The translations under genes were made by a program, and so were the position numbers. A DNA stretch of 64,000 nucleotides from Streptomyces caniferus. GTDB taxonomy: Bacteria; Actinomycetota; Actinomycetes; Streptomycetales; Streptomycetaceae. Location: the NCBI RefSeq assembly GCF_009811555.1, contig NZ_BLIN01000005.1, positions 1,497,501 to 1,561,500 of the forward strand. The letters are read 5' to 3'. The notes beneath the pieces are model-generated. The model ran no database searches. It was not told where the DNA came from and was given only the letters and a program-made list of their open reading frames with translations. Positions 34,014 through 41,380 of this stretch are shown here, piece by piece. Positions within the stretch are counted from its first letter, which is position 1. Each line of letters begins with the position of its first letter.

Positions 34014-34856
34014 ATGTCCACCCCCATACAGCCCTCTGCCGCCTCCATCGGTTCGGCCGATGCTCAGCACGTCGAGGACGCGCTCTCTCTGATTGCACCG
34101 AAGTGGACCACCTGGACGGCGCAGACCCTGGCACAGCAGGGCCATCCCATGCGTGTACACGAGGTCGCCGCCAGGCTCCCCTTCATCAGCGAGCAGTTCG
34201 TCTCCAAGAGGCTGGTCACGATGCACGCTGACGGGCTGGTCGCCCGCGCCGGCGACCGTCACGGGGCGCCGTACCAGCTCACCGCACTCGGCAAGTCGCT
34301 GGCTTCGGTGCACCGCGCTTTGTCGGACTGGTCCCTGTCCAACCTGTCGCTCGGCAAGGTGGCCGGAGCGGAACGGGTCGAGGACGCCGCGCGGCGTCTG
34401 CATCTTCGGCATTCGACCGCCGTGATCCAGATGCTCGACGCAGGAGGCCCCATGCGGTTCGTCCACATCGCCGAGGAGTCCGGGCTGGACAACGGCTTCA
34501 CCCGGTATCGGCTCAACCGGCTTCAGGCCGACGGCCTCGCAACCCGCACAGGCCCGCGCCACGGCGCCCCCTATGTCCTGACCGACGCAGGGAGTGCGCT
34601 GGGCCCCGTCTACGCGGCCGTCTCACACTGGAGCAACCCCGCCGCCGCGCGAAGGGACTCGTCGACTCCGGTGTCCGTCGCGACGGCGACGCGGACCCAC
34701 GCCAGCGTCCCTCTGGGGTCGGACGGTGCCCGGACCGCGGCGGCCCTGCGCCGGAGCGCTGCCGCGCCGAGCGTCCTCTTCAGCCATGCCCCGCAACCGC
34801 AACCGCGTGTGCCGGCGGCCGTCACCGCTCAGTCAGCCCCGGGTCGGGGTCGGTGA
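34014..34856 (+). CDS. Tandem HxlR-type winged-helix regulator
   Basis: A 280-residue protein with two HxlR-like winged-helix domains: residues 20-110 (ALSLIAPKWTTWTAQTL, FISEQFVSKRLVTMHADGLV, GAPYQLTALG) and about 120-205 (STAVIQMLDAGGPMRFVHIA, YRLNRLQADGL, GAPYVLTDAG). A single protein carrying both halves would act like a pre-formed dimer. The tail is Ala/Pro-rich. It may control the transfer operon. ACGGAG nine bases before the ATG is the ribosome site. Confidence 0.8.
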   Translation: MSTPIQPSAASIGSADAQHVEDALSLIAPKWTTWTAQTLAQQGHPMRVHEVAARLPFISEQFVSKRLVTMHADGLVARAGDRHGAPYQLTALGKSLASVHRALSDWSLSNLSLGKVAGAERVEDAARRLHLRHSTAVIQMLDAGGPMRFVHIAEESGLDNGFTRYRLNRLQADGLATRTGPRHGAPYVLTDAGSALGPVYAAVSHWSNPAAARRDSSTPVSVATATRTHASVPLGSDGARTAAALRRSAAAPSVLFSHAPQPQPRVPAAVTAQSAPGRGR

Positions 34857-34976
34857 CCGTCGTGTCGCTGAGAGCCAGCCGCTTCCCCCCGTTGGTACGG
34901 CGCCCGCGTGCAGTCCAGCAGTCCGTTTTGCTGCGCACGCGGGCGCCGCCTCCTCCCACGCCCCGGAGCTTCGACT

Positions 34977-35930
34977 ATGAGCGCCCGCAATGCCTACGAG
35001 CCGTATCTCTACCAAGAGGTACTGGTAAGCCCCCTGTACCTGGCCGGCTCCGACGGGACCGGCGACGCCGGCTTCGCCCCCGTCGCCCACTGGCCGCACC
35101 ACCACCTGGACGACGGCCCCTGCCAGCACCTCGTCACCTCCCCCGACCAGCGGATTCGCATCGGCTGGTTCGGCGACGACTTCGAGCTGTGGAAGATCAC
35201 CGCAGCCGAGGACGCCGTCTCCGCGCCCCGCTGGATGGCAACCTTCAATCACGTCACCCCGGCCGAGATCGTCGCCGGTCTCACCACCGCCCTGGCTCAC
35301 GACTACGCCGAGGCCGACTCATACGACGCCAACGCGCGCTTCCTGACCAACCCGTCGCGGCTCTGGCCCGAAGCCATTCGGCCACTGACCGACGCCGGCT
35401 GGACCCGTGACGCAGCCGAGCGCGGCACCGTCGAGTTCAGCTCCCCAGACGGCCAGGCAGGCGTCCTGATCGACAACCGTCGCTCTAGCTGGGATGCCAG
35501 GACTGTGGAGCTGTGGGCCGGTCCACCGGGCTGGGCCACGCGCGCGGAGGCGGTCTTCACTACCCGCACCCCGTCCCACTTGATCGCCGCGACGGCAGCC
35601 GCCATGGCGGATTCGGCCCCGGTGATCCGTGAGCGGCATCAAGTCCATCGCGAGATGGAGCACTTGGTCACGCTCACCCCAGTCGGCTCGGCCTCACCCC
35701 AGACCTCTCAGATCCCTCAGCCCTCTCGGTCACCCACCCCACTCGACGTGCGGCGCACCGCGGTCACCCAGGCCGTCCACCGCGCCACACGCGCGCCGCG
35801 GACTGCCGCCGCTCTCCGTGTCATGGCCGCCCGCAGTCGCACCGCGAGTTCGACACGGACCGGGGCTCCCAGCCCCGTGCCCACAGCCATGCCGCTGCTC
35901 AGCCCGTCAGCTCCTCGCCGCAGCCGCTGA
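34977..35930 (+). CDS. DUF317 protein (two domains)
   Basis: A 317-residue protein. Residues 15-115 carry the DUF317 pattern (VSPLYLAGSDGTGD, VTSPDQRIRIGWFGDDFELW, TPAEIVAGLTTALAHDY) and 118-215 repeat it (LTDAGWTRDAAERGTVEFSS, TPSHLIAATAAAMAD). DUF317 is almost restricted to Streptomyces, often on plasmids; function unknown. CGGAGCTTCGACT precedes the ATG. A Thr/Ser/Arg-rich tail follows the domains. Confidence 0.8.
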   Translation: MSARNAYEPYLYQEVLVSPLYLAGSDGTGDAGFAPVAHWPHHHLDDGPCQHLVTSPDQRIRIGWFGDDFELWKITAAEDAVSAPRWMATFNHVTPAEIVAGLTTALAHDYAEADSYDANARFLTNPSRLWPEAIRPLTDAGWTRDAAERGTVEFSSPDGQAGVLIDNRRSSWDARTVELWAGPPGWATRAEAVFTTRTPSHLIAATAAAMADSAPVIRERHQVHREMEHLVTLTPVGSASPQTSQIPQPSRSPTPLDVRRTAVTQAVHRATRAPRTAAALRVMAARSRTASSTRTGAPSPVPTAMPLLSPSAPRRSR

Positions 35931-35995
35931 CTCCCCCTGGCCTCTTCGGGGCCTCGCCCAGATTGAACAGCACGTCCAAATAAGGGAGTTACGCC

Positions 35996-36484
35996 ATGCT
36001 CGACGCCACCGCACTCGACCAGGCCACCGCCGTGATCGAGAAAGCCTGGGGCCGTCCCATCGAAGCTCTGGAATCCCTCACGATCCACAACCCCTGCGAC
36101 GACCCGCTCCTGCGCGCGGCCCTCTACATCCGCTCGGCCCTGGTCATCACCGACAACGCGGTGGCCGTGCACCAGGACCGGCTGCACGCCCTGACCCGGC
36201 CCGGTCACGTGCCGGCCTTCTACGACCAGGAACGGGCCACCAGCTCAGCGGCGGACCTTCGCGTCGCCCAAGCCGAGAGCCGTACGTTCCGGCAGGCGCT
36301 CGGCCACGTGATCGAAGCGCATGAAGCCGCCGCGACCGCGGACCGGGCACCGGCCGTCCAGCTGGCCCAGGCCGCTGTCGCCCGCTCCGGGCACTCTCCA
36401 CGCACCCTGGGCCAGTTGCCTGAACAGCCCGCTCCTTCGGCCGCTGTCGGCTCACCCGGGGCCGGACGGGGCCCGCACCGCTGA
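35996..36484 (+). CDS. Uncharacterised helical protein
   Basis: A 162-residue helical protein with a Pro/Gly tail. ALDQATAVIEKAWGRPIEAL and RTFRQALGHVIEAHEAAATA mark the helices. AAGGGAGTTACGCC before the ATG is the same kind of ribosome-site cassette as at 21872. Convergent with the next gene, 4 bases apart at the stops. Confidence 0.6.
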   Translation: MLDATALDQATAVIEKAWGRPIEALESLTIHNPCDDPLLRAALYIRSALVITDNAVAVHQDRLHALTRPGHVPAFYDQERATSSAADLRVAQAESRTFRQALGHVIEAHEAAATADRAPAVQLAQAAVARSGHSPRTLGQLPEQPAPSAAVGSPGAGRGPHR

Positions 36485-36488
36485 GCGG

Positions 36489-36755
36489 TCAGGCGAGGTC
36501 CTCGTCGCGGTGGGCATCTGCGATGCGGGAGTCCACCACGCGGGCCAGCTCCTCCACCGTCAACTCGACGCGACACCCCTCCGCGATCCGGTCCTCCACC
36601 ACCGCGTCCTCGTCCCGCCGCCCGTCGCACTGCGTACCGACGGCCCACTGGCCGTCGGCGACCATCGCGATGTCGCCCACCGTCCACGGCCGCCCGGCGG
36701 CAAAGATCTTGCGCTCCAGCCCGGCTCCGTCCCAATACCTGGTCGGCTCCACCAC
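36489..36755 (-). CDS. Small acidic protein, minus strand
   Basis: An 88-residue acidic protein (TVGDIAMVADGQWAVGTQ, VELTVEELARVVDSRIADAH). It is the only minus-strand gene inside the conjugation region. The start is GTG with GGGGGAGCAGGAG upstream on the minus strand. The predicted strand-helix pattern is protein-like and composition is not that of a mirror frame. No domain recognised. Confidence 0.5.
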   Translation of the reverse strand: MVEPTRYWDGAGLERKIFAAGRPWTVGDIAMVADGQWAVGTQCDGRRDEDAVVEDRIAEGCRVELTVEELARVVDSRIADAHRDEDLA

Positions 36756-36914
36756 TCCTGCTCCCCCTTCGGCTCCGTACGGCCCGCTGCCGCAACCCGG
36801 TTAGGACAACCACGTCCGCCGATCCATTCCCAGGCCACCGGACATCTGCCGACGGCCGCCAGTTCGCCCACGGCAGACGCCACTTCCCGGGAACGGACTA
36901 CGTACTTCGGCACA

Positions 36915-36963
36915 CCGCATGTCAACGTACGGGTGTTGGGGAAAACCGCAGGTCAACGAAGGG
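36915..36963 (+). repeat. Direct repeat before a DUF317 gene
   Basis: CCGCATGTCAACGTACGGG (36915-36933) is repeated as CCGCAGGTCAACGAAGGG (36946-36963), 31 bases apart, about three DNA turns. It sits 12-60 bases before the start of the next gene. Likely a tandem regulator site. Confidence 0.45.
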
Positions 36964-36974
36964 ACCGTGCAACC

Positions 36975-37319
36975 GTGACCGCCTCCACCACCCTCCTTCC
37001 CGCCGTCGTCCGCCCCACCGTGGAAGACAGCTACTGGCTCTCCTCCGACCACTGCGCGAACACGGTGCTCGAACTCCTCGACACCCTCGGCTGGGCACTC
37101 GTCGACACCCCGGAGGCCAACATCCACGCCACGAGCCCGGACGGCCGGGTCTACGTCGGCTGGCTCCCCGAGGACCCCACCGCCTGGAAGCGCAACATCG
37201 TCTGGCACATCCGGGTGCAGCCCACCGAAGGCGACCCGTGGGTACAGGAGTTCGGCATTCACACCCCCTCCGAAGGCGTCGCCGGATTCATCGCCGCCCT
37301 CGTCGCACATTCCCGCTGA
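36975..37319 (+). CDS. Short DUF317 protein
   Basis: A 114-residue single-domain DUF317 protein (SYWLSSDHCANTVLELLDTL, ATSPDGRVYVGWLPEDP, HTPSEGVAGFIAALVAH). Starts at GTG 36975. Unlike the protein at 34977 there is one domain and no tail. The tandem repeat upstream suggests its own promoter. Confidence 0.75.
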   Translation: MTASTTLLPAVVRPTVEDSYWLSSDHCANTVLELLDTLGWALVDTPEANIHATSPDGRVYVGWLPEDPTAWKRNIVWHIRVQPTEGDPWVQEFGIHTPSEGVAGFIAALVAHSR

Positions 37320-37400
37320 ACCACCGGGCCCGCCCCTGGCGGCCCGCCCCGTTCACCCGGCCCATCTCCTCACCCTCGACCGAAAGGGCGCGCACCGCAC

Positions 37401-37769
37401 ATGACCATCTACTCCGACGACCTGGTCCGGATCACGCACTGGACGAGCGGCCTGGGCGCCTGCGCGTTCGGCGTCTACGACGCTGTCGCTGGCGCCGGAT
37501 CGGACCTGCACGGCCTCGTCATGACCTACTGCGGGGCGGTGCTGGTGTACACCGCAGGTGGCTTCCAGGACTACCTTCGTCGGCGCGATACCCGAGTCGT
37601 CGTCCACCTCGCGGGCAATCCCGGCGCGTCTCTCCCCCAGATCTGCGCCGCCACCGGCCTGCACAAGGACCGGGTCGGCAGCTCGCTCCAGCGCCTGACC
37701 GCCGATGGCCTGGTGCTCTCGGAGAGCGGTTCCACTGCGATCTCCCGTTCCTACCGGCTCACCCGCTGA
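37401..37769 (+). CDS. Membrane-anchored winged-helix protein
   Basis: A 122-residue protein. Residues 15-55 contain hydrophobic segments (GLGACAFGVYDAVAGAG, GLVMTYCGAVLVYTAGGF), and residues 65-122 a winged-helix domain (VVHLAGNPGASLPQICAATG, KDRVGSSLQRLTADGLV). The same layout with a different sequence occurs at 39267. A membrane-bound regulator that senses envelope or mating state is one possibility. Confidence 0.65.
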   Translation: MTIYSDDLVRITHWTSGLGACAFGVYDAVAGAGSDLHGLVMTYCGAVLVYTAGGFQDYLRRRDTRVVVHLAGNPGASLPQICAATGLHKDRVGSSLQRLTADGLVLSESGSTAISRSYRLTR

Positions 37770-37831
37770 CCCCACTGTCTCGGGCAGACCGGACCTGTCC
37801 CCGCCCGTCAGACCACCAGGGGGTTCCGACC

Positions 37832-38014
37832 GTGCGCATGCTCCTGGCCACCCGTCCCAGCTACCGCCGCAAGTGCGCCTACGCCCGACGCTGCACCTGC
37901 TTCTACCTCCCCGGTCAGTACGGCCACCGCGCCAAGCGCCTCCGTCGCCGTGCCGCCCGTCATGCCGAACGACGCCAGTGGCAGCGCGACCTCTTGGCCG
38001 CGCACACCCGGTAG
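37832..38014 (+). CDS. Small basic Cys-containing protein
   Basis: A 60-residue very basic protein (RRKCAYARRCTCFYLPGQYG, then Arg/His-rich helix). Three cysteines in CAYARRCTC could bind zinc or RNA. GTG start with AGGGGG eight bases upstream. No homologue recognised. Confidence 0.55.
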   Translation: MRMLLATRPSYRRKCAYARRCTCFYLPGQYGHRAKRLRRRAARHAERRQWQRDLLAAHTR

Positions 38015-38065
38015 TCGTCGCCCCGGCCAACCGATCGCCCCACCCCACCCACGAGGAGCTTCACC

Positions 38066-38323
38066 ATGCCCTTCCGCGCCCCGCTCACCAACCACCATGC
38101 CGACAAGACCTTCTGCCCGGCGGACCACAAGCACACCAGCTCCGGCAAGCCGCTCCACCCCGATTGCCCCGGTCGCGCCTACACGCAGGCCATCTGCTCG
38201 TGCGGCGACTGGGAGATGAAGCAGTCCGGCAAGGGCTACGTCAACGAGAGCCGCAAGCGCCACCTCGCCACCCACACCGAGACCGTAGGCCGTTCGCGAT
38301 CTGCTGCGTCTCAACGTTCCTGA
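38066..38323 (+). CDS. Small protein with Cys/His clusters
   Basis: An 85-residue protein with CPADHKH, HPDCPG, CSCGDW and HLATHT, enough ligands for one or two zinc ions. GAGGAGCTTCACC precedes the ATG. Common type of small protein in actinomycete plasmids. Function unknown. Confidence 0.65.
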   Translation: MPFRAPLTNHHADKTFCPADHKHTSSGKPLHPDCPGRAYTQAICSCGDWEMKQSGKGYVNESRKRHLATHTETVGRSRSAASQRS

Positions 38324-38365
38324 CACCCCCGGCTCCGCCGTCCCGCACCACTCTCGGAGATTCCC

Positions 38366-38578
38366 GTGCCCCTCCACCTGACCGTCGGTCACCTGCTCCG
38401 CCAGCTCCAGGACCTCGACCCCAGCCTTCCGATCCGGCTCGCCATCAACCCCGACTGGCCCTTCGCCCACTACGTGGAGACCGAGGTGGTCGTCCGGGGC
38501 GGCAAGGCGTTCATCGCCGAGGACGGCCAAGAGGACTACCTCCCGACCGCGGTCAGCAACGCCCTCGCCTGGGCCTGA
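38366..38578 (+). CDS. Small uncharacterised protein
   Basis: A 70-residue protein (LTVGHLLRQLQDLDPSLPIR, VVVRGGKAFIAEDGQEDYLP) with GTG start and CTCGGAGATTCCC upstream. The N-terminus resembles small phage/plasmid proteins with a short helix followed by beta strands. No function is assigned. Confidence 0.65.
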   Translation: MPLHLTVGHLLRQLQDLDPSLPIRLAINPDWPFAHYVETEVVVRGGKAFIAEDGQEDYLPTAVSNALAWA

Positions 38579-38650
38579 CCCACAGCCCCGGAGGCTCCTA
38601 TCTCGTCTCGATCCCTCCCGTCCCACGTCCTTCCGCTGCACGGCCTTGCC

Positions 38651-38989
38651 GTGCACCCCATGCCGAGCGGCGTACGCGGCGCGCTGGTCCAGCGCGTCTC
38701 CGCCCGGCCCGACGGACCACTCGACGTCACCTGGCTCGCCGCCGAAGCCCCGAGAATCGCCCTTGGCCGCATCCGCCTGCGCTGGGAGCCCGCCTCCCTC
38801 GCCGGGTGGGACGTCACCGCCCACCTGGGCCTGGCCACCGGCGAGGTGCATCTCGCCTCCTGGCCTGCCGCCCCGGACGACTGGCCGCGCCTGGTCCGAC
38901 CGACCCTCCACGAGGTGCTCGGCCTGAGCGCCGCCCTCGCGGTCGCGACGGCCGCGCTCGACCTCTCGAACCGCCTCGCCCAGGTCTGA
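38651..38989 (+). CDS. Uncharacterised protein, start uncertain
   Basis: A 112-residue protein from the GTG at 38651 (RGALVQRVSARPDGPLDVTW, VTAHLGLATGEVHLASWP). The frame is open further upstream: a GGAGG at 38590 is five bases before an in-frame ATC at 38600, so the gene may use a rare ATC start, or the ATG may have been lost. An 8-bp hairpin (TGCACGGC/GCCGTGCA, 38637-38655) overlaps the GTG. The next element is a clear terminator at 39001, which ends the run of genes. Confidence 0.55.
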   Translation: MHPMPSGVRGALVQRVSARPDGPLDVTWLAAEAPRIALGRIRLRWEPASLAGWDVTAHLGLATGEVHLASWPAAPDDWPRLVRPTLHEVLGLSAALAVATAALDLSNRLAQV

Positions 38990-39000
38990 CCGACACCGCA

Positions 39001-39036
39001 AAGGCCGCCCCGCGCCGATCCGGCAGGGGCGGCCTT
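39001..39036 (+). terminator. Terminator of the conjugation-region operon
   Basis: A perfect 11-bp inverted repeat (AAGGCCGCCCC at 39001-39011, GGGGCGGCCTT at 39026-39036) with a 14-base loop, 12 bases after a stop codon. It marks the probable end of the long plus-strand operon. Confidence 0.75.
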
Positions 39037-39054
39037 GCTGTACGCCCGGCCGCG

Positions 39055-39270
39055 TTGCGTACGCTCATCATCAGCGTCAGCGCCGCCCGCAACCGCAAGA
39101 GCCGAGGCAGCCTGCCCGCGCCCGACGACACCACCGTGCCGGACCGGCCCCGTTGGAGGCCGGCCACGTTCCAGGGCTGGAAGCCGGTCGGCCGGGGGTT
39201 CCGCAGTGACCTGCACGGCGAGTCGGCTCCTCCCGTCTCACCGGCGTCCTCCGGGCAAAGAGCGTCATGA
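39055..39270 (+). CDS. Possible small protein before membrane-HTH gene
   Basis: A frame ending in an ATGA overlap with the gene at 39267. It reads LRTLIISVSAARNRKSRGSL and DDTTVPDRPRWRPATFQGWK from a possible TTG at 39055. No ribosome site is visible and the terminator lies just upstream, so the start is unsure. The overlap is the main support. Confidence 0.3.
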   Translation: MRTLIISVSAARNRKSRGSLPAPDDTTVPDRPRWRPATFQGWKPVGRGFRSDLHGESAPPVSPASSGQRAS

Positions 39271-39590
39271 ACAGGCTCCTCGTCGGTTCCTCCTTGGTCG
39301 CCGCCGCTGGAGCGGTCACCGCCATCGCCGCCGCTTTCCAGCACAGTTACGGCACCTGCAGCATCGCCTTGTTCGTCGTCGCAGCCGGTGCCATCGGTGC
39401 CTACCGGATCAGCCGGTCCCAGGACGCCGCCAACGACCGCGCCGTCCTTCACCGGCTACGAGAAGCACCCCAGACGGCTATCGATGACCTCTCCAACGAG
39501 CTTGGGCTTCGCTCTGCCGCAGTCCGCCTCAGCATCCACCGCTTGACCAGGTCCGGCGAGCTGCCCTCGAACGCCGATTCCACTGAATGA
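39267..39590 (+). CDS. Membrane-anchored winged-helix protein
   Basis: A 107-residue protein with two N-terminal membrane helices (VGSSLVAAAGAVTAIAAAF and CSIALFVVAAGAIGAYRI) and a C-terminal winged-helix domain (LHRLREAPQTAIDDLSNELG, RLSIHRLTRSGEL). Same layout as 37401. Membrane-tethered regulators of this size are rarely described. Confidence 0.6.
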   Translation: MNRLLVGSSLVAAAGAVTAIAAAFQHSYGTCSIALFVVAAGAIGAYRISRSQDAANDRAVLHRLREAPQTAIDDLSNELGLRSAAVRLSIHRLTRSGELPSNADSTE

Positions 39591-39605
39591 CGGCTCGTCG
39601 CCCCC

Positions 39606-39611
39606 TAGGCT
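39606..39611 (+). promoter_or_regulatory. Putative -10 box of leaderless gene
   Basis: TAGGCT lies six bases before the ATG at 39618 and there is no ribosome site, the same layout as at 9016 and 39911. Confidence 0.4.
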
Positions 39612-39617
39612 CAGGGC

Positions 39618-39848
39618 ATGACCGACTCACCAATGCCGTCCCCGCCGTTTCCCTCGCCAGACAACGCCGCGCTCAAAGTAGTCGTCGGCAACGCCATCGC
39701 ATCGGTCCACAGCGGCGAGTCCACGGTGGAGGAGGCGATCCTGCACGCAGCCGTCCACGGCTGGTACGAGGGACACATCCAGGGCGAGGACGAATGCCCC
39801 GGCTGCGACTTCCGAGGTGGGCTGCCGAAAAACGCCAACCGCGGCTGA
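39618..39848 (+). CDS. Small uncharacterised protein
   Basis: A 76-residue protein (LKVVVGNAIASVHSGESTVE, HAAVHGWYEGHIQGEDECPG) with one CxxC pair. No ribosome site; TAGGCT six bases upstream suggests a leaderless start. Followed by a 76-base gap to the protease gene. Confidence 0.55.
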   Translation: MTDSPMPSPPFPSPDNAALKVVVGNAIASVHSGESTVEEAILHAAVHGWYEGHIQGEDECPGCDFRGGLPKNANRG

Positions 39849-39910
39849 CCGCCCACCAGGGGTTCACCGGCGACGAACGGCCAACTAGGTTCCGTCGGCG
39901 CCCCCGGCTC

Positions 39911-39918
39911 GATAGCGT
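39911..39918 (+). promoter_or_regulatory. Putative -10 box of protease gene
   Basis: TAGCGT within this interval lies about six bases before the ATG at 39925, with no ribosome site. Leaderless layout as for the neighbouring small gene and the pPIWI-RE nuclease. Confidence 0.4.
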
Positions 39919-39924
39919 CTTCTC

Positions 39925-40905
39925 ATGACGACGCAAGATCGGTCGGTGCCGCATGCGCTGAACGACGGCATGGGTGAGACCGGCCACAGGCGGGTACTTG
40001 GAGGCCCGGAACAGGCTTCTCTGTATATCGAGTGCCTAGGGCCAATGGGACAAGTGGTGAGCAGGGCGACAGGTTTCGTCGTGCGGGGTCGAGGTGGGGA
40101 AACGTTCCTCATCACCAATCGACACGTGGTCACGGGGCGTAACAGCTTCGATGACGACAGACTGCTGAAGAACCCCGAGGGCAAAGAGGCCATCGCGCCA
40201 TCTGGATTGCGCGTCGCGCTGCCCTCTGCCCAGCGGCTGGGTTTGTGGAAGCCATGCGTCTTCGATCTGTGGGACAAGGACGGCAGGCCCACGTGGTGGG
40301 AACACCCGGAACTGGGGTGGCGGGTCGACGTGATCGTTCTGCCCGTCTATGTCGACGAGGAACTGTTCGACTTGTACCCGGTGCCACTGACGCCCTGCCC
40401 TGCTCAACTACGAGTAGCCACGAAAATGTTCGTCGTTGGCTTCCCCGGTGGTTTCGATCCCCTCACCGCCGTCGGAGCCCTCGGAATTTGGACCGGCGCC
40501 ACTGTGGCATGGCAGCCAGAGTTGAACTGGCGAGACCTACCGATCGTGCTTGTTGACGGCCGCACGCGCGAAGGACAGTCTGGTTCACCCGCATGGTTCG
40601 TGGCAGACGAATTCACCAAATATAGGTCCTCCGACGGATCCGTAAAGGATGGCCCAGCGGAGGGCCTGGTCGGTGTCTATGGTGGTCGTATCACCAGGGA
40701 CAGTGATATCGGTTATGTCTGGAAGCGCAAGGCGCTTGAGGCGATTCTTGAGCACGGTACTTGCCCGCCGACGCCCCTGGTGTCTCCTTTCGACGATGAC
40801 GTCACCTACGAGCGCCTGCTCGATCCGGTGGCCATTCAGGAGGACAAAGAGAGGGACAAGGGAAAAGCCGACGATCGCAGCCCTTTCAGGCCCTACTCGA
40901 AGTAG
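39925..40905 (+). CDS. Trypsin-like serine protease
   Basis: A 326-residue protein with a chymotrypsin-fold triad: His 67 (LITNRHVV), Asp 135 (WRVDVIVLP) and Ser 219 (EGQSGSPAW). No signal peptide, so it should act in the cytoplasm. Its substrate is unknown. Codon use is less GC-biased than the neighbours, suggesting separate acquisition. TAGCGT six bases before the ATG points to a leaderless start. Its 3' end overlaps the convergent gene by 13 bases. Stand-alone trypsin-like proteins occur in defence islands, but nothing here proves such a role. Confidence 0.8.
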   Translation: MTTQDRSVPHALNDGMGETGHRRVLGGPEQASLYIECLGPMGQVVSRATGFVVRGRGGETFLITNRHVVTGRNSFDDDRLLKNPEGKEAIAPSGLRVALPSAQRLGLWKPCVFDLWDKDGRPTWWEHPELGWRVDVIVLPVYVDEELFDLYPVPLTPCPAQLRVATKMFVVGFPGGFDPLTAVGALGIWTGATVAWQPELNWRDLPIVLVDGRTREGQSGSPAWFVADEFTKYRSSDGSVKDGPAEGLVGVYGGRITRDSDIGYVWKRKALEAILEHGTCPPTPLVSPFDDDVTYERLLDPVAIQEDKERDKGKADDRSPFRPYSK

Positions 40906-41300
40906 GTGCCGGCGAAGGCCCCGTCGAAGCCGAGCGCGGCGAGGCCCTCCTCGACGCTGGGGTAGGTCCTGTGGTCGGGGATGGCGATCAGGGCGTCGAA
41001 GTCGGTGCGGCTGATCTCGGGTTCGAGCCACTGGTTGCTGCAGCGGCAGACGATCCAGACGTTGCGGCCGTGGTTGATGAGCAGCCAGTCGCGCCGGGCG
41101 TGGCAGGCCGAGCACCGTACGGGCATCCCGCGCAGGGCCATCTCGGCCGGGTGGCTGAGGCAGCGCGTCGCGCCGGGACCGCTGGGCTGCTGCATCTCGT
41201 ATTCGAGTTGCAGCAGGGGGTCGGTGCCGGCCGGGAGGGTGGGCAGCACGGGCGCCGGCTCTGCGGTGCGGTCGGTGGTTCTGAGCACGAGCGTCATCAT
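40893..41300 (-). CDS. Uncharacterised Cys-rich protein
   Basis: A 135-residue protein with a zinc-ribbon-like CSACHARRDW and CRCSNQW and an upstream CLSHP. LLQLEYEMQQPSGP and YPSVEEGLAALGFDGAFAG flank it. Convergent with the protease gene; next downstream of the relaxase on the minus strand, so it may be the last gene of the mobilisation operon. Function not recognised. Confidence 0.65.
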   Translation of the reverse strand: MMTLVLRTTDRTAEPAPVLPTLPAGTDPLLQLEYEMQQPSGPGATRCLSHPAEMALRGMPVRCSACHARRDWLLINHGRNVWIVCRCSNQWLEPEISRTDFDALIAIPDHRTYPSVEEGLAALGFDGAFAGTYFE

Positions 41301-41366
41301 CTCCCGATTGAGTCCTTCTGGTTCATCCGTAACAGCCGGGCAACCGGCTGTCCAGTGGCTTCTTGG

Positions 41367-41376
41367 TGACCGGTCA
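41367..41376. promoter_or_regulatory. Perfect TGACCGGTCA palindrome
   Basis: A perfect 10-bp palindrome in the short gap between the relaxase and the next gene. Its half-site TGACCGG is the octamer-like word repeated many times from 43.8 to 44.8 kb. Possibly a regulator or relaxase accessory site. Confidence 0.35.
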
Positions 41377-41380
41377 GCGG

